Made by a program: the position numbers and the translations under genes. The notes below the pieces were generated by a model, which made no database searches, was not told the origin of the DNA, and saw only the letters and a program-made list of their open reading frames with translations. 64,000 nucleotides of DNA from Candidatus Methylospira mobilis. GTDB taxonomy: Bacteria; Pseudomonadota; Gammaproteobacteria; Methylococcales; Methylococcaceae. Positions 19,818 through 30,512 of this stretch are shown one piece after another. Numbering within the stretch: the first letter of the stretch is position 1; every line of letters begins with the position of its first letter. Location: positions 1 through 64,000 of the forward strand of contig NZ_CP044205.1 in the NCBI RefSeq assembly GCF_009498235.1. The letters run 5' to 3'.

Positions 19818-20807
19818 ATGAATACCTCGCTTCTCCCGACTATATCGGCCTACGCCCAGACTAAACTCTCCTCAGCTGATACTGAGGAGAGCGAACGTGT
19901 GCGCCTTCAAAATCTTCTGGTCGAAGAGCGGGTTTCCACGGAAGGACTGACGCTTTACGCCAATTATCTTGATGGCGGGCCTATATCCGACCTGGATGAC
20001 TGGGGTAGTCGTCATGCTGATTTTGCCGTCGAGGAAATAGAAATCGGTTTTGCCGATGCCCTCGAACCCTGGACTTTTCGTGCAGGGAATGCAGCCAACC
20101 GGTTACCGCTGGTAGATCGCCGAATCAACCTGATTCGCGTCGAAGATGCGGGTTGGCCATGCAGGCTGAACAGTACTTCCTTCGAAGAGGTTAGTCATCA
20201 CATCGAAGCCCTGTCGGCAGCGGGTCGTGGCAAGGCGGAAATTGCCGATCATTTCCTGACGCGCTTCCTCACCACCTGGAATGCGGAGCGTGACAAGCGC
20301 CCTTCGTTTGTGACAACCGAACTGGAAGTCGAAGACATTCTGCAGGACGCTGCGCCCGGATGGGCGGAAAAACTGCGCGACCGTCTTGGTCTCGGTCATT
20401 ACTCGCCGATGGCAGGCGCAGCTCCGATTCCCGTATTTATCATGCGTTACCCGTTGGAAGAGGTTTATTCGACCCATGATGAGCAAGGCCAGCCGTCAAT
20501 TCCTACGCTGCTGGATGGCAGGCTCAATGATTTCTTCTTCCCCAGTCCGCTGCCCGGTCCTAACCCCGATCCGAATCCCTGTCTCGGACACACACTGAAC
20601 CTTACCCCGGTTGACGATGAGAACGACTACAAACTGGGGGTGGAGCTATTGCACAGGCGCATCGATTATCGCCCTGAGCATTTTTATCGCACGGGCATAA
20701 TCGCCAACCCGCTCGGTATGCCTCTGGAGCGTGCGCGCCGCTTTCACCTGCCCTGGTTGCGGCTCTCTCGCGACCGGGAGGACTTCGGCAAAGGTGTGAT
20801 GTCATGA
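19818..20807 (+). CDS. Hypothetical protein of a two-gene unit (first gene)
   Basis: This 329-residue soluble protein has no signal peptide or membrane helix, and I do not recognise a family. Features visible are an acidic N-terminal half, a central F-I-M-R-Y-P-L-E-E-V-Y-S segment and a Pro-rich F-F-P-S-P-L-P-G-P-N-P-D-P-N-P stretch near residue 250. An Arg/His-rich tail ends the protein. Its TGA overlaps the ATG of the next gene by 4 bp, so the two products are probably made in step and may act together. The start has no clear ribosome site, and codon use looks like that of its neighbours. Confidence 0.75.
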   Translation: MNTSLLPTISAYAQTKLSSADTEESERVRLQNLLVEERVSTEGLTLYANYLDGGPISDLDDWGSRHADFAVEEIEIGFADALEPWTFRAGNAANRLPLVDRRINLIRVEDAGWPCRLNSTSFEEVSHHIEALSAAGRGKAEIADHFLTRFLTTWNAERDKRPSFVTTELEVEDILQDAAPGWAEKLRDRLGLGHYSPMAGAAPIPVFIMRYPLEEVYSTHDEQGQPSIPTLLDGRLNDFFFPSPLPGPNPDPNPCLGHTLNLTPVDDENDYKLGVELLHRRIDYRPEHFYRTGIIANPLGMPLERARRFHLPWLRLSRDREDFGKGVMS

Positions 20808-22927
20808 CTATCTCATCGCATTCGGCCATGGCTTTCGCCAGGTCGCCAGCGAGTCAGACCGACCATCCTGCTATCGTCCGCTGGCGCGAGCGTTTTGGCA
20901 CAGATGCAGCGGCAGCGCTTGCGCTTGCCTTGACCGGCAAGGTTTCCCTGGGGGCTTATGACCGTATCCGTCCGGCAGAGGCGCTTGCGCAAATTCTGAC
21001 TGAAAACGATCTGGCTCGCGCCGACGAAGGATTGCGCGCGTGGTTGGGCGGCCTGCTCAATTTGCCGACGCCTAAGGGTATCAGTGGTAAGCGTTTTGCC
21101 GACTCTCTGGTAGAGGCTTTTCGTTTGATTGCGCTGTTGCGTTTGAATTCCGCGCGCGCCTGGTGCGCCCAGCATCATGGCGCGTTACGCAATTGGCTGC
21201 GGGCTTTCTATTTTGGCCGTAGCCGTGACCCGGAAGCAGCGCTGCTGGTTGCTCTTGCACAGGGGCAGGCGGATCGCTCGCTGCTGGCGCTCTGGCAGAG
21301 CATCGTGCGCCGTGGTCGGCCTATCGAGCATGTGCGGCATGCGCTTGGCGGATTGCGTCTGTTGCCCGCCGACGACAAGGGAGGGGTCGAACGTGGTGTG
21401 CCAAGAGCCTTATTGCAGGGACTGCTGGATTTCGGCGATGCGCTGGATCGCCGGGGCGAACGCAAGGGTAGCGAATGGCTGATGGAAATCGACTTTCTTG
21501 CCGCCGCCTATCCGATGAGTAAGGATAGTTGGGGGCGTCAGTTCAGATCAGTGGTGCAGGCGCGGAAACCCGTACCGACCGTTCAGCAATGGCTGAACCA
21601 GCGTTATCCGCTGGCGCTGAAACCTTTTGAAAACGGTGTCAGGAAAGATTCATTGCAGCCGCCTTTTTTTGATGAGATCAAGCCGCTGCTGTCTCAGTTG
21701 GCGACATATGATGTTCAAGTCCGGCCCCGTCTGCAGGAATTTTTCGATGATAGCCGGCACTACTGCCGGGAAAGCGGAGACAGTTCTTTTCTGGTGCGAT
21801 CTTTTTGTTTTGCCGGCGACCGCCTGCTGGAAGCTGATCCGGCATGGGTGCGCGACCTTGCGCACGAAGCGGCTATCTGGGAACCGAATAACCATCATGC
21901 CTGGGCTCTGCTTGCTCAGGCATTGGAAGCCGAAGGTGATTGGCGTCGCGCCGAAGCCTTCTACTGGCAAGCCCGCCGCCGCTTTCCAGAAGATGTCAAA
22001 AGCCACAGCCAATTGGCCCATGCATTGCTTGTTCACGATAGCGGCGATCTGGGCGAAGAAATATATCGTCAGGCAATCCGGCTGTTCCCTGATAACCCTG
22101 TTTGCCGTAACGATCTCGCTCACACATTAAGAGTGCTGGGCCGCTTTGATGAAGCCTTGGCGGAATACCAGCAGGCCAAGGAGATTTTTGACCGTGATGT
22201 CGTGACTGCGACTGCTATGGCTGATCTGCTGATCGACATGGAGCGTTTCGCTGAGGCTGAGGAAACGCTGAGTGGGGCAGAGTACCTCGTTCCGCGTGAT
22301 GATCAGTACACACAGCAGAAGCTTGAACAGGTTAGGCAAAGATTGCAGAGCGCACAAGCCGGTCGATTCATTCCACCGAAGAAGCTGCAAGCTCGCCCGG
22401 CACAAATCGACGGCGGTAGTCTTTCTGCGTTCTCCGACATTGTCGGGACCGATCTTGCTTACGCGCCGGACTTGGGCAAGGCGACATTATTGCGGCGCAA
22501 GACTAACGGCGATTTGATTGCGGCGCGCAATTTTATCAACGCTATTCCTGAATGCCCTGAAAAGCTCGTAGAACTCGGCTTATGCGAGGCTGCGCATCAA
22601 GGCTGGTCGGCGGCTGCGTACTGGTTCGACAGCATCTGGCAGCGTTACGAAGGCGACGGCGTGCTGCGCGTGCATCGGCAACGCGCCCACGCTCGCGCCG
22701 GTGATGCCGTGGATTGGAGTCAGGAGCGCATACAGTATCCTGATTTAATCAATGTCATTTTGACCGAGGAGCAGGGAGAACCCCCGCGTCAGCATTTCCC
22801 TGCGGAGGATGACCGCTCCGAGGAGCAGAGACAGGATGCATGGTTCGCCCATCTTGTTGCGCGCGAAGATCCCCTGCTGCGCGATCTGGCAGAAGAAGAT
22901 TATCTGGCGGCACGTCACATGCTTTGA
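20804..22927 (+). CDS. Large TPR-repeat protein of a two-gene unit (second gene)
   Basis: The 707-residue soluble protein has at least four tetratricopeptide-type helical repeats in the middle (about residues 365-510). Examples are W-A-L-L-A-Q-A-L-E-A-E-G-D-W-R-R-A-E-A-F, L-A-H-T-L-R-V-L-G-R-F-D-E-A-L and A-D-L-L-I-D-M-E-R-F-A-E-A-E. The N-terminal ~350 residues are helical and Arg/Leu-rich. The C-terminal ~170 residues are of unknown type and end with an acidic tail. TPR arrays bind protein partners, and the coupled upstream protein is the obvious candidate. No catalytic motif is evident. Confidence 0.8.
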   Translation: MTISSHSAMAFARSPASQTDHPAIVRWRERFGTDAAAALALALTGKVSLGAYDRIRPAEALAQILTENDLARADEGLRAWLGGLLNLPTPKGISGKRFADSLVEAFRLIALLRLNSARAWCAQHHGALRNWLRAFYFGRSRDPEAALLVALAQGQADRSLLALWQSIVRRGRPIEHVRHALGGLRLLPADDKGGVERGVPRALLQGLLDFGDALDRRGERKGSEWLMEIDFLAAAYPMSKDSWGRQFRSVVQARKPVPTVQQWLNQRYPLALKPFENGVRKDSLQPPFFDEIKPLLSQLATYDVQVRPRLQEFFDDSRHYCRESGDSSFLVRSFCFAGDRLLEADPAWVRDLAHEAAIWEPNNHHAWALLAQALEAEGDWRRAEAFYWQARRRFPEDVKSHSQLAHALLVHDSGDLGEEIYRQAIRLFPDNPVCRNDLAHTLRVLGRFDEALAEYQQAKEIFDRDVVTATAMADLLIDMERFAEAEETLSGAEYLVPRDDQYTQQKLEQVRQRLQSAQAGRFIPPKKLQARPAQIDGGSLSAFSDIVGTDLAYAPDLGKATLLRRKTNGDLIAARNFINAIPECPEKLVELGLCEAAHQGWSAAAYWFDSIWQRYEGDGVLRVHRQRAHARAGDAVDWSQERIQYPDLINVILTEEQGEPPRQHFPAEDDRSEEQRQDAWFAHLVAREDPLLRDLAEEDYLAARHML

Positions 22928-23000
22928 CGCGTGCCGAAGTCACACAGGGCCGACTGTGAAATACCGAGCCGGGCTGTATGGCGTCGGCTCGGCGCAAGAT

Positions 23001-24521
<1,521 letters not shown>

Positions 24522-24816
24522 GTTGAACCTTTAAAATGTACCGATGGGTGAATGAAGTTTTCCGGTTGGCATCCGGGGCTGGATATCGTCGGCATCCTTG
24601 GCGGCAAGGGACGAAGTATCGCGCAGACTGAGCGGCCGGGCAAGCAGTTGCTTAGCCGGTGACGCATGGAGGCTCGAAGAAAAGCATCGAAGGAACGCGG
24701 TACGAAACGGCGATTAATGCGCATATTCATGTAAAATCCCTACTCATACTCGAACATTCGCGAACGCATGCGGCGTGCCGCATGCGCTCAATCGCTTATA
24801 AGCCAACGGACAGACA

Positions 24817-26505
24817 ATGCAGCCGCCTCTTTCCGCAGATAGTGCGGTAACGACTATCCCCAGCAATCTTTACGGCATGGCTTTACTGAACGACCCGCTC
24901 TACAACAAGGGCAGCGCCTTTAGCGCAGAGGAGCGCGCGCAGTATGGCCTGGCCGGCTTGCTGCCGCCGCGCGTCGAAACGCTGGAAGAGCAGGTTGTGC
25001 GCGCCTACGAGGCTTTTATCGACAGCGAAAGCCCTTTGCAGCGCCATATTTATCTGCGCCAGCTGCAGGACAGCAACGAGGTATTGTTTTATCGTCTGCT
25101 GTCCGAGCATATCGAGGAAATGCTGCCGATCGTATATACGCCGACAGTGGGAGACGGCTGCCGCCGTTTCAGCCATATTTACCGGCGGCCGCGCGGCTTG
25201 TTCGTGTCTTACCCCGAGCGCGGCAACATCCGGCAAATACTGGCAAACCGTCCGAACAAGGACGTTGACGTTATTGTGGTCACCGATGGCGAGCGCATAC
25301 TGGGGCTGGGCGATCAGGGAGCCGGAGGCATGGGCATCCCGATCGGCAAGCTTTCACTGTATACCCTGATAGGCGGCATACACCCGAGCCGCACTTTGCC
25401 GGTGCTGCTGGATGTCGGCACCAACAACCCACGGCGTCTGGCCGATCCTCTATACATAGGTTGGCGTCATCAGCGCGTAACCGGTGCGGAGTACGACGCC
25501 TTTGTCGAGCAGTTCATCAGCGCGGTCGAGTTGGAAATGCCGGGCGTCTGTCTGCAATGGGAGGATTTTGCAATGCCCCATGCGCGTCCGCTGCTGAACC
25601 GCTATCGCGACCGTATCCTGAGTTTTAACGATGATGTTCAGGGAACCGCGGCTGTGGTTCTGGGCGCGATACTGGCCGCGATCAATGTGACTGGCCGGCC
25701 GTTGATCGAGCAGCAGATCGTGATACTCGGCGCCGGTTCGGCGGGCATAGGCGTTGCCGATTACTTGCGCGCGGCGCTGGTCGGTAAGGGGCTGAGCGAA
25801 CTTGAGGCGCGTGCGCGTTTTTTCATTGTCGATAAGGTGGGGCTGTTGCATTCGCATCGGTACGATCTGACTGTGGAGCAGGCAATATATGCGCAGCCTT
25901 GGGATAATGTGGCGGCGTGGGCAAAGGGCGACGCCTGCATTATCGGCCTGTCCGACGTGATTGAGCAGGTGAACGCGACGATCTTGATAGGGCTTTCCAC
26001 AGTTGGCGGCGCTTTTAAGCAATCGGTTGTGCAAACCATGGCGCGCAAGGTCGATCGGCCCATTATCTTTCCGTTGTCGAACCCGACCAGCCTGGCCGAA
26101 GCGACCCCGGAAGATTTGATGCGCTGGAGCGACGGGCGTGCGCTGGTCGCAACCGGTTCGCCCTTCGCTCCCGTGGATTTCGCCGGGTGCGCGATCCCGA
26201 TAGCGCAGTGCAATAACGTTTTTATTTTTCCGGCGGTCGGTCTGGCGTTGGCGGCGTGCAAAGCCACGCGCGTTACCGATGCGATGTTGATTGCCGCTGC
26301 CGAAGCGCTGGGACGGTGCTCGCCGGCATTGCGCGATGCTTCTGAATCCTTGCTGCCTCATTTGGAGAATGCGCGGCGGGTTGCAGCGCGGGTAGCTCTC
26401 GCGGTAGCGCTGCAGGCCGTCAGCGACGGCGTGGCTCCCGCAGCGAACGAAGAGCAATTGCGTCAGCGCATTGCCGGGGCGCAATGGCTGCCGGCCTATT
26501 CATAA
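24817..26505 (+). CDS. maeA: NAD-dependent malic enzyme
   Basis: The 562-residue enzyme decarboxylates malate to pyruvate with NAD. Length and motifs match the large bacterial/eukaryotic-type class: L-N-K-G-type opening (here D-P-L-Y-N-K-G), Y-T-P-T-V-G near residue 105, the F-N-D-D-V-Q-G-T-A-A metal-binding block near 270 and the Rossmann G-A-G-S-A-G-I-G. Its product pyruvate could feed the acetolactate synthase encoded nearby. It is a single gene with about 295 bp of non-coding DNA upstream, shared divergently with the aldehyde dehydrogenase. Confidence 0.94.
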   Translation: MQPPLSADSAVTTIPSNLYGMALLNDPLYNKGSAFSAEERAQYGLAGLLPPRVETLEEQVVRAYEAFIDSESPLQRHIYLRQLQDSNEVLFYRLLSEHIEEMLPIVYTPTVGDGCRRFSHIYRRPRGLFVSYPERGNIRQILANRPNKDVDVIVVTDGERILGLGDQGAGGMGIPIGKLSLYTLIGGIHPSRTLPVLLDVGTNNPRRLADPLYIGWRHQRVTGAEYDAFVEQFISAVELEMPGVCLQWEDFAMPHARPLLNRYRDRILSFNDDVQGTAAVVLGAILAAINVTGRPLIEQQIVILGAGSAGIGVADYLRAALVGKGLSELEARARFFIVDKVGLLHSHRYDLTVEQAIYAQPWDNVAAWAKGDACIIGLSDVIEQVNATILIGLSTVGGAFKQSVVQTMARKVDRPIIFPLSNPTSLAEATPEDLMRWSDGRALVATGSPFAPVDFAGCAIPIAQCNNVFIFPAVGLALAACKATRVTDAMLIAAAEALGRCSPALRDASESLLPHLENARRVAARVALAVALQAVSDGVAPAANEEQLRQRIAGAQWLPAYS

Positions 26506-26576
26506 CAGCGACAAGGCTCGAGCTCTGATAGAGTACCTCGCGCCTGAGTGCAGTCTCAGAGGCGAGGTGACCGTTT

Positions 26577-27935
26577 TTAACGCAACAGCAAGAATAGTCC
26601 CGCATCGCCACGCTGAAGGTTCAGCAGCAATTGACCGGCGCCCGCCGCAGCCTGAAGTTCTTCCATGTTGGTGACGCGCTTCTTGTTGGCCATGACGATT
26701 ATATCTCCAGGACGCAGACCGGCCTGAAACGCATAAGAACCGGTATGGATGCGCTCCACTACCACGCCCTCGTAAGGCGCTTGCGGCGGGGTGTTGTTGA
26801 GCACGGTGCCCGCCAGCCGCGGATGTATTCTTTTGCCGTCTTCCTGAGCCAGCTTCGGGGCAACGATTTTTGCGGTGAGCGCTTCGGGCTCACCTTTACG
26901 CAGCACCTCGATTTGTACTTCCTCGCCCACCTGCGCCAGTCCGAGCGAGTTGCGCACGTCCGATCCCTGTTTAATCGGGCGATGGTTTATCGCTACAAAA
27001 ACGTCTCCGGTTTCCAGGCCTGCTTTTTCCGCGGGAGAGCCGGGTTTGACCGCCGTAATCACCGCGCCTTGATGCTGTTTCAAACCGAAGGCCTGCGCCA
27101 GATCCGGAGTCAGATCCTGTACGTTGACGCCGAGCAAGCCGCGCTTGACTTCGCCATGTTCGATCAGGATGTTCTTGATGCTCTCGACCATGTTCGACGG
27201 TATAGCGAAGCCGATGCCGACGTTACCGCCGTTGGGCGCCAGAATGGCGGTGTTGATGCCGACCAGTTCGCCGCGCAGATTGACCAGCGCGCCACCCGAA
27301 TTGCCGGGATTGATCGATGCGTCGGTTTGAATGAAATCCTCATAGCCTTCTATGCCCAGTCCGGAGCGGCCCAGCGCGCTGACGATGCCGGAGGTGACGG
27401 TTTGCCCGAGGCCGAACGGATTGCCGATCGCAACCACGAAATCGCCCACCTGCAACTGACTGGAATCGGCGATGGGCAATGCCTCCAGATCCCTGGCTTC
27501 TACCTGGATTACGGCTACGTCAGAGTCGGGATCGGTGCCGACCAGTTTGGCGGCGAGCTGGCGGCCATCGTGCAGCGTGACCTGAATCTTGTCGGCCTTG
27601 TCTATTACATGATTATTGGTCAGCACGTAACCGCGATGTGCGTCGATTATTACGCCGGAGCCGAGGCTGGAAGACTCCCTTCTCTGTTGCGGTATGTTGG
27701 GCAGATTGAAAAAATGCTGGAAAAACGGGTCCTGCATCAACGGGTTCTGCGCTGCTTCGATATGCGTGCGCGTGGAAATGTTTACGACGGCCGCCGTCGC
27801 TTTTTTGAGCATCGGCGCCAGGCTGGGCAAAGACTGGCCTTCGACGCTCAACGGCAGAGCGGCTTCGGCGGCCGGTATTACTATCATCAGGCTGGCAGCG
27901 ATCGCAGCCAGGGCCAGTCGTATATATAGGGTCAT
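26577..27935 (-). CDS. degQ: Periplasmic serine endoprotease of the DegP/DegQ (HtrA) family
   Basis: About 452 residues with a signal peptide (cut near A-E-A). The trypsin-like domain holds the triad His in T-N-N-H-V-I-D, Asp in D-S-D-V-A-V-I and Ser in N-P-G-N-S-G-G-A-L. Two PDZ domains follow (about 255-345 and 365-450). The linker after the signal is short, with a Q-P-L-like Q-x-P-F-F-Q-H-F-F segment as in DegQ/MucD. It degrades misfolded envelope proteins. The ATG at 27935 has GGGA six bases upstream and is preferred over the in-frame ATG at 27947. Confidence 0.94.
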   Translation of the reverse strand: MTLYIRLALAAIAASLMIVIPAAEAALPLSVEGQSLPSLAPMLKKATAAVVNISTRTHIEAAQNPLMQDPFFQHFFNLPNIPQQRRESSSLGSGVIIDAHRGYVLTNNHVIDKADKIQVTLHDGRQLAAKLVGTDPDSDVAVIQVEARDLEALPIADSSQLQVGDFVVAIGNPFGLGQTVTSGIVSALGRSGLGIEGYEDFIQTDASINPGNSGGALVNLRGELVGINTAILAPNGGNVGIGFAIPSNMVESIKNILIEHGEVKRGLLGVNVQDLTPDLAQAFGLKQHQGAVITAVKPGSPAEKAGLETGDVFVAINHRPIKQGSDVRNSLGLAQVGEEVQIEVLRKGEPEALTAKIVAPKLAQEDGKRIHPRLAGTVLNNTPPQAPYEGVVVERIHTGSYAFQAGLRPGDIIVMANKKRVTNMEELQAAAGAGQLLLNLQRGDAGLFLLLR

Positions 27936-28154
27936 CTGAGTTCCCATTCGTTGCGGGTGTAGAAGTCTGGAATATAGGGTGTTTTAGAAAAAATTCAAGA
28001 GATCGCGAGTTTATTCTCCGTTGGGCGTTTTCTTTCATGCCTTTTACTGACAAGCGTGCAGCGCTCGCCTACAATGGAGTCTGAGCGGTTGCCGGCCCAT
28101 CGGGCCGGTTGTCCGCAGACACCGATTTTCTTGTCGCTGCCCAGGAGAAACCTC

Positions 28155-28640
28155 ATGAAAGGTGAAAAAAATATAATCGATATTCTTAATGGCCTGTTGG
28201 CCGGCGAATTAACCGCAGTCGACCAGTACCTGATACACGGCGAAATCTATGCCGATAAAGGCTTCCCGCATCTGGCGAAAAAAAGCCTGCACGAGTCTGA
28301 TCATGAGCGCCAGCATGCCGCTGCGCTGATCCGGCGCATTCTTTTTCTGGAGGGTACGCCGAATCTGTCGTTGCGTAGTCCGCTAAATGTCGGAAGCACC
28401 GTTCCCGAAATGCTCAAAGCCGATCTCGAACTGGAATACCGTGTCGTCGGCGAATTGAAAAGCGCAATCGCCGCCTGCGAACAGGCCCAGGATTACGTTA
28501 CGCGAGAGTTGCTGGTAGTCCAGCTCGAAGATACCGAAACCGATCATGCCTACTATCTGGAGCGTCAGCTGCGTCTGATCGATCTGGTGGGCCTGCAAAA
28601 TTATCAGCAAAGTCAGATGGAGCCCGGACAGCCGGGCTGA
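28155..28640 (+). CDS. bfr: Bacterioferritin subunit, ferroxidase type without haem Met
   Basis: This 161-residue four-helix-bundle subunit forms part of the 24-mer iron store. Aligned by eye to E. coli Bfr it keeps the di-iron ligands: E18, E51 and H54 (in E-R-Q-H), E94, and E127 and H130 (E-T-D-H). The haem-binding Met52 is replaced by Arg. It should therefore oxidise Fe(II) but not bind haem on its own. I start at the ATG at 28155 behind AGGAG. A longer frame from 28056 has no support. The second, complementary subunit starts 10 bases downstream. Confidence 0.93.
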   Translation: MKGEKNIIDILNGLLAGELTAVDQYLIHGEIYADKGFPHLAKKSLHESDHERQHAAALIRRILFLEGTPNLSLRSPLNVGSTVPEMLKADLELEYRVVGELKSAIAACEQAQDYVTRELLVVQLEDTETDHAYYLERQLRLIDLVGLQNYQQSQMEPGQPG

Positions 28641-28650
28641 GGAGCGAATC

Positions 28651-29124
28651 ATGAAAGGCGATAAAACAACCGTACTACCGCTGTTGAACCAGGTGCTCAA
28701 GAACGAGCTGACTGCCATCAACCAGTATTTTTTGCATGCGCGCATGTTTCGTAACTGGGGGCTGGAAAAACTGAACGATTACCAGTACAAGCAATCCATA
28801 CGCGTGATGAAGGAGGCCGATAAGCTGATAGAGCGCATCCTGTTTCTTGAAGGCCTGCCGAATCTGCAGAACCTCGGCAAGCTGCTGATAGGCGAACATG
28901 TGGTCGAATGTCTGGAAGGTGATCTGCAATACGAACGCGAAATCCAGCGTCCGCTGCTGATCGAAGCGATCGCCGCCGCCGAAACCCTGCAGGATTATGT
29001 CAGCCGCGATTTGCTGGCTGAGCTGCTGGAGCATTGCGAAGAAACCGTCGACTGGTTGGAAACCCAGATGGATTTGATCAAGGACGTCAGTCTGCCGAAC
29101 TACCTGCAGTCGCATATGGAGTAG
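28651..29124 (+). CDS. bfr: Bacterioferritin subunit, haem type lacking ferroxidase ligands
   Basis: The 157-residue subunit closely follows E. coli Bfr (M-K-G-D start, [20 protein letters not shown]) and keeps the haem ligand Met52 in V-M-K-E. Four ferroxidase ligands are changed: E51 to Val, H54 to Glu, E127 to Cys and H130 to Thr. It should bind haem between subunits but not oxidise iron by itself. The adjacent first subunit has exactly the opposite set, so a mixed shell is likely, as described for paired bacterioferritins in Neisseria and Magnetospirillum. Confidence 0.94.
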   Translation: MKGDKTTVLPLLNQVLKNELTAINQYFLHARMFRNWGLEKLNDYQYKQSIRVMKEADKLIERILFLEGLPNLQNLGKLLIGEHVVECLEGDLQYEREIQRPLLIEAIAAAETLQDYVSRDLLAELLEHCEETVDWLETQMDLIKDVSLPNYLQSHME

Positions 29125-29162
29125 GCGATAGCTTATAGCTGACAACTAAATGAAAGGCAGGT

Positions 29163-29213
29163 GGCGCAAAGACGGGTCCGTCGCATTCTCAGCGATGAGA
29201 CGATTTTTGCGCC
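29163..29213. terminator. Large hairpin between convergent bfr and luxI
   Basis: GGCGCAAA (29163-29170) and TTTGCGCC (29206-29213) can form an 8-bp stem. Further pairings (CGTC with GACG, TCGC with GCGA) lie inside. It lies between the ends of convergent genes, where a two-way terminator would be useful. It lacks a long T-run on either side, so a structured RNA end is an alternative. Confidence 0.4.
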
Positions 29214-29248
29214 GTTGTCTCCATGTTGCGAACTCCTGGGTAAAAGCC

Positions 29249-29806
29249 TTATTGCTCTATTTCGATCCAGCAGGCGAAGATAGGGTGACCGTCAATTATC
29301 ATGGGCGGTCCGGCTCTGTGCGCATGAAGCCCTGAGAGCTTCAATAAACGCTCAATACCGATCGGAGATACCGTGATGACGCGTTTTGCCCCACGCTTCA
29401 TCGCGCAGGCAATGGCTTCTCGGAGTAGTTTTATGGTAACGGAAGATGAAAACTGGCTTAGAGCCGTAGCTGTTTTTGCGTTAAAGTCAACAGAAGCGAA
29501 ACGCGATAACTCCCATATATCCGGTGAATTGGGAAGTTCCATGCCATTGAGCAACTGGGGGAAAACCTCGGCCAATAAATAAGGCTGAGTGGTTGGCAGC
29601 AGCCGCGCACAGCCGGTAATTTCACCGTGCTCCTTTTTTGAAACCACGTACACGGTATCGTCACGGTCGAATTGATCATGTTCCGCGCCGTCAAAACTTT
29701 GCAGCGGCCACCCCAACCGTTCCACAAAGACCCTGTGGCGGTAGTTGGCTACTTTGGAGTAAAACCCGGCAGGTAGTTCTGCCGGCGTGCCTGCGATTAC
29801 GTACAT
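29249..29806 (-). CDS. LuxI-type acyl-homoserine-lactone synthase
   Basis: The 185-residue enzyme makes an N-acyl-homoserine lactone from acyl-ACP and SAM. The family residues are present: R23, F27 and W33 in Y-R-H-R-V-F-V-E-R-L-G-W, D44 and D47 in the next loop, the C-A-R-L-L Arg, and E-L-S-R-F. The start is the ATG at 29806, directly behind GGAGGAG. The frame extends further upstream but without support. A perfect 16-bp lux-box-like palindrome lies 76 bases upstream, so autoinduction is expected. The acyl chain cannot be predicted with confidence. Confidence 0.95.
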   Translation of the reverse strand: MYVIAGTPAELPAGFYSKVANYRHRVFVERLGWPLQSFDGAEHDQFDRDDTVYVVSKKEHGEITGCARLLPTTQPYLLAEVFPQLLNGMELPNSPDIWELSRFASVDFNAKTATALSQFSSSVTIKLLREAIACAMKRGAKRVITVSPIGIERLLKLSGLHAHRAGPPMIIDGHPIFACWIEIEQ

Positions 29807-29874
29807 ATCTCCTCCGTTGAATGAATTACAGCCCATGGGATGTACATTTGACAGGGAGAAACGTTTTCGAACAA

Positions 29875-29890
29875 CTGTCAATATTGACAG
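29875..29890. promoter_or_regulatory. lux-box-like operator upstream of luxI
   Basis: CTGTCAATATTGACAG is a perfect 16-bp palindrome in the 85-bp gap between the rsaM stop and the luxI start. Its centre is 76-77 bases upstream of the luxI ATG. The A-C-C/C-T-G-T half-site form matches LuxR-type operators. Binding by the LuxR protein encoded at 30513-31223 is inferred. Confidence 0.8.
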
Positions 29891-29891
29891 G

Positions 29892-30332
29892 TTATGGCGC
29901 GTACCGATTACTGATAAACTCCCGAACACCTGTCTGCCAATCAAAACCGTCAATGGCTTTTCCCAGCAATGCTGCGGTTTTTTCGGACCCCAAATCCAGC
30001 TGTTTTGCGTCGGTCAGCATCAGGTTGCTCCTGGGTTCGCTTGACCGATGGTAATAACTGTTTTCATTGTGCAAGGCTTGCAACTTCCAGTCCCAGCCTA
30101 TGCTGATAGGCGGAGCCGTGTTGCTTACCCACTCTGTGTATCCTGTGATTTCCGCTAGACTGGCTCCTTGCGCTGGTTCGGCAGGGATATCTTCGTCCAG
30201 GCCTGAAATCAGCTGTACCAGCGGGATCTGCTGAAAGGCATCAAATGTCAGGCGTACATAGCCATCATGAGATAGTGTAATCGTAGGCATCCAGGCGTAG
30301 GAGATTGCAGTAGGTTCTTGAGTAATTTTCAT
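29892..30332 (-). CDS. RsaM/AbaM-type (DUF4902) quorum-sensing modulator
   Basis: The 146-residue protein has G-Y-T-E-W-V-S and I-S-I-G-W-D-W segments followed by a P-R-S-N-L-M-L-x-D-A motif. I associate these with the DUF4902/RsaM family found between luxI and luxR genes in Burkholderia (RsaM) and Acinetobacter (AbaM). Those proteins dampen AHL production by an incompletely understood route. Here the gene sits exactly between luxI and luxR, on the luxI strand. A second lux-box-like site lies 77 bases upstream of its ATG, which suggests quorum-induced negative feedback. Confidence 0.78.
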   Translation of the reverse strand: MKITQEPTAISYAWMPTITLSHDGYVRLTFDAFQQIPLVQLISGLDEDIPAEPAQGASLAEITGYTEWVSNTAPPISIGWDWKLQALHNENSYYHRSSEPRSNLMLTDAKQLDLGSEKTAALLGKAIDGFDWQTGVREFISNRYAP

Positions 30333-30401
30333 GGCGTGCTTCCTGGGTAAACGTTAGTCAGTCCAGATAAACACACTACATAAAGCCAGTAATAATGGCT
30401 A

Positions 30402-30417
30402 GTGTCAAGATTGACAG
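30402..30417. promoter_or_regulatory. lux-box-like operator between rsaM and luxR
   Basis: GTGTCAAGATTGACAG has inverted TGTCAA/TTGACA halves around a two-base centre and differs from the luxI box in only three positions. It lies in the divergent rsaM-luxR region, about 77 bases upstream of rsaM and about 100 upstream of luxR. It may control one or both genes. Confidence 0.7.
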
Positions 30418-30512
30418 CTTGTATTTTTTGCTCAACGCTGGTATTGCTTTTTCGAGTTATAGTATGACTGTGCGCTAACAACAAACTAATAACTTCTTTA
30501 GCAGGCTTAACC

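Noticed and set aside
28056-28154. Longer N-terminus for the first bacterioferritin subunit
   Set aside because: The family start M-K-G-E and an AGGAG site fix the ATG at 28155.
29150-29335. 61-residue frame between bfr and luxI
   Set aside because: It overlaps the hairpin region and the luxI 3' end, without a family match. The ATG lacks a convincing ribosome site.
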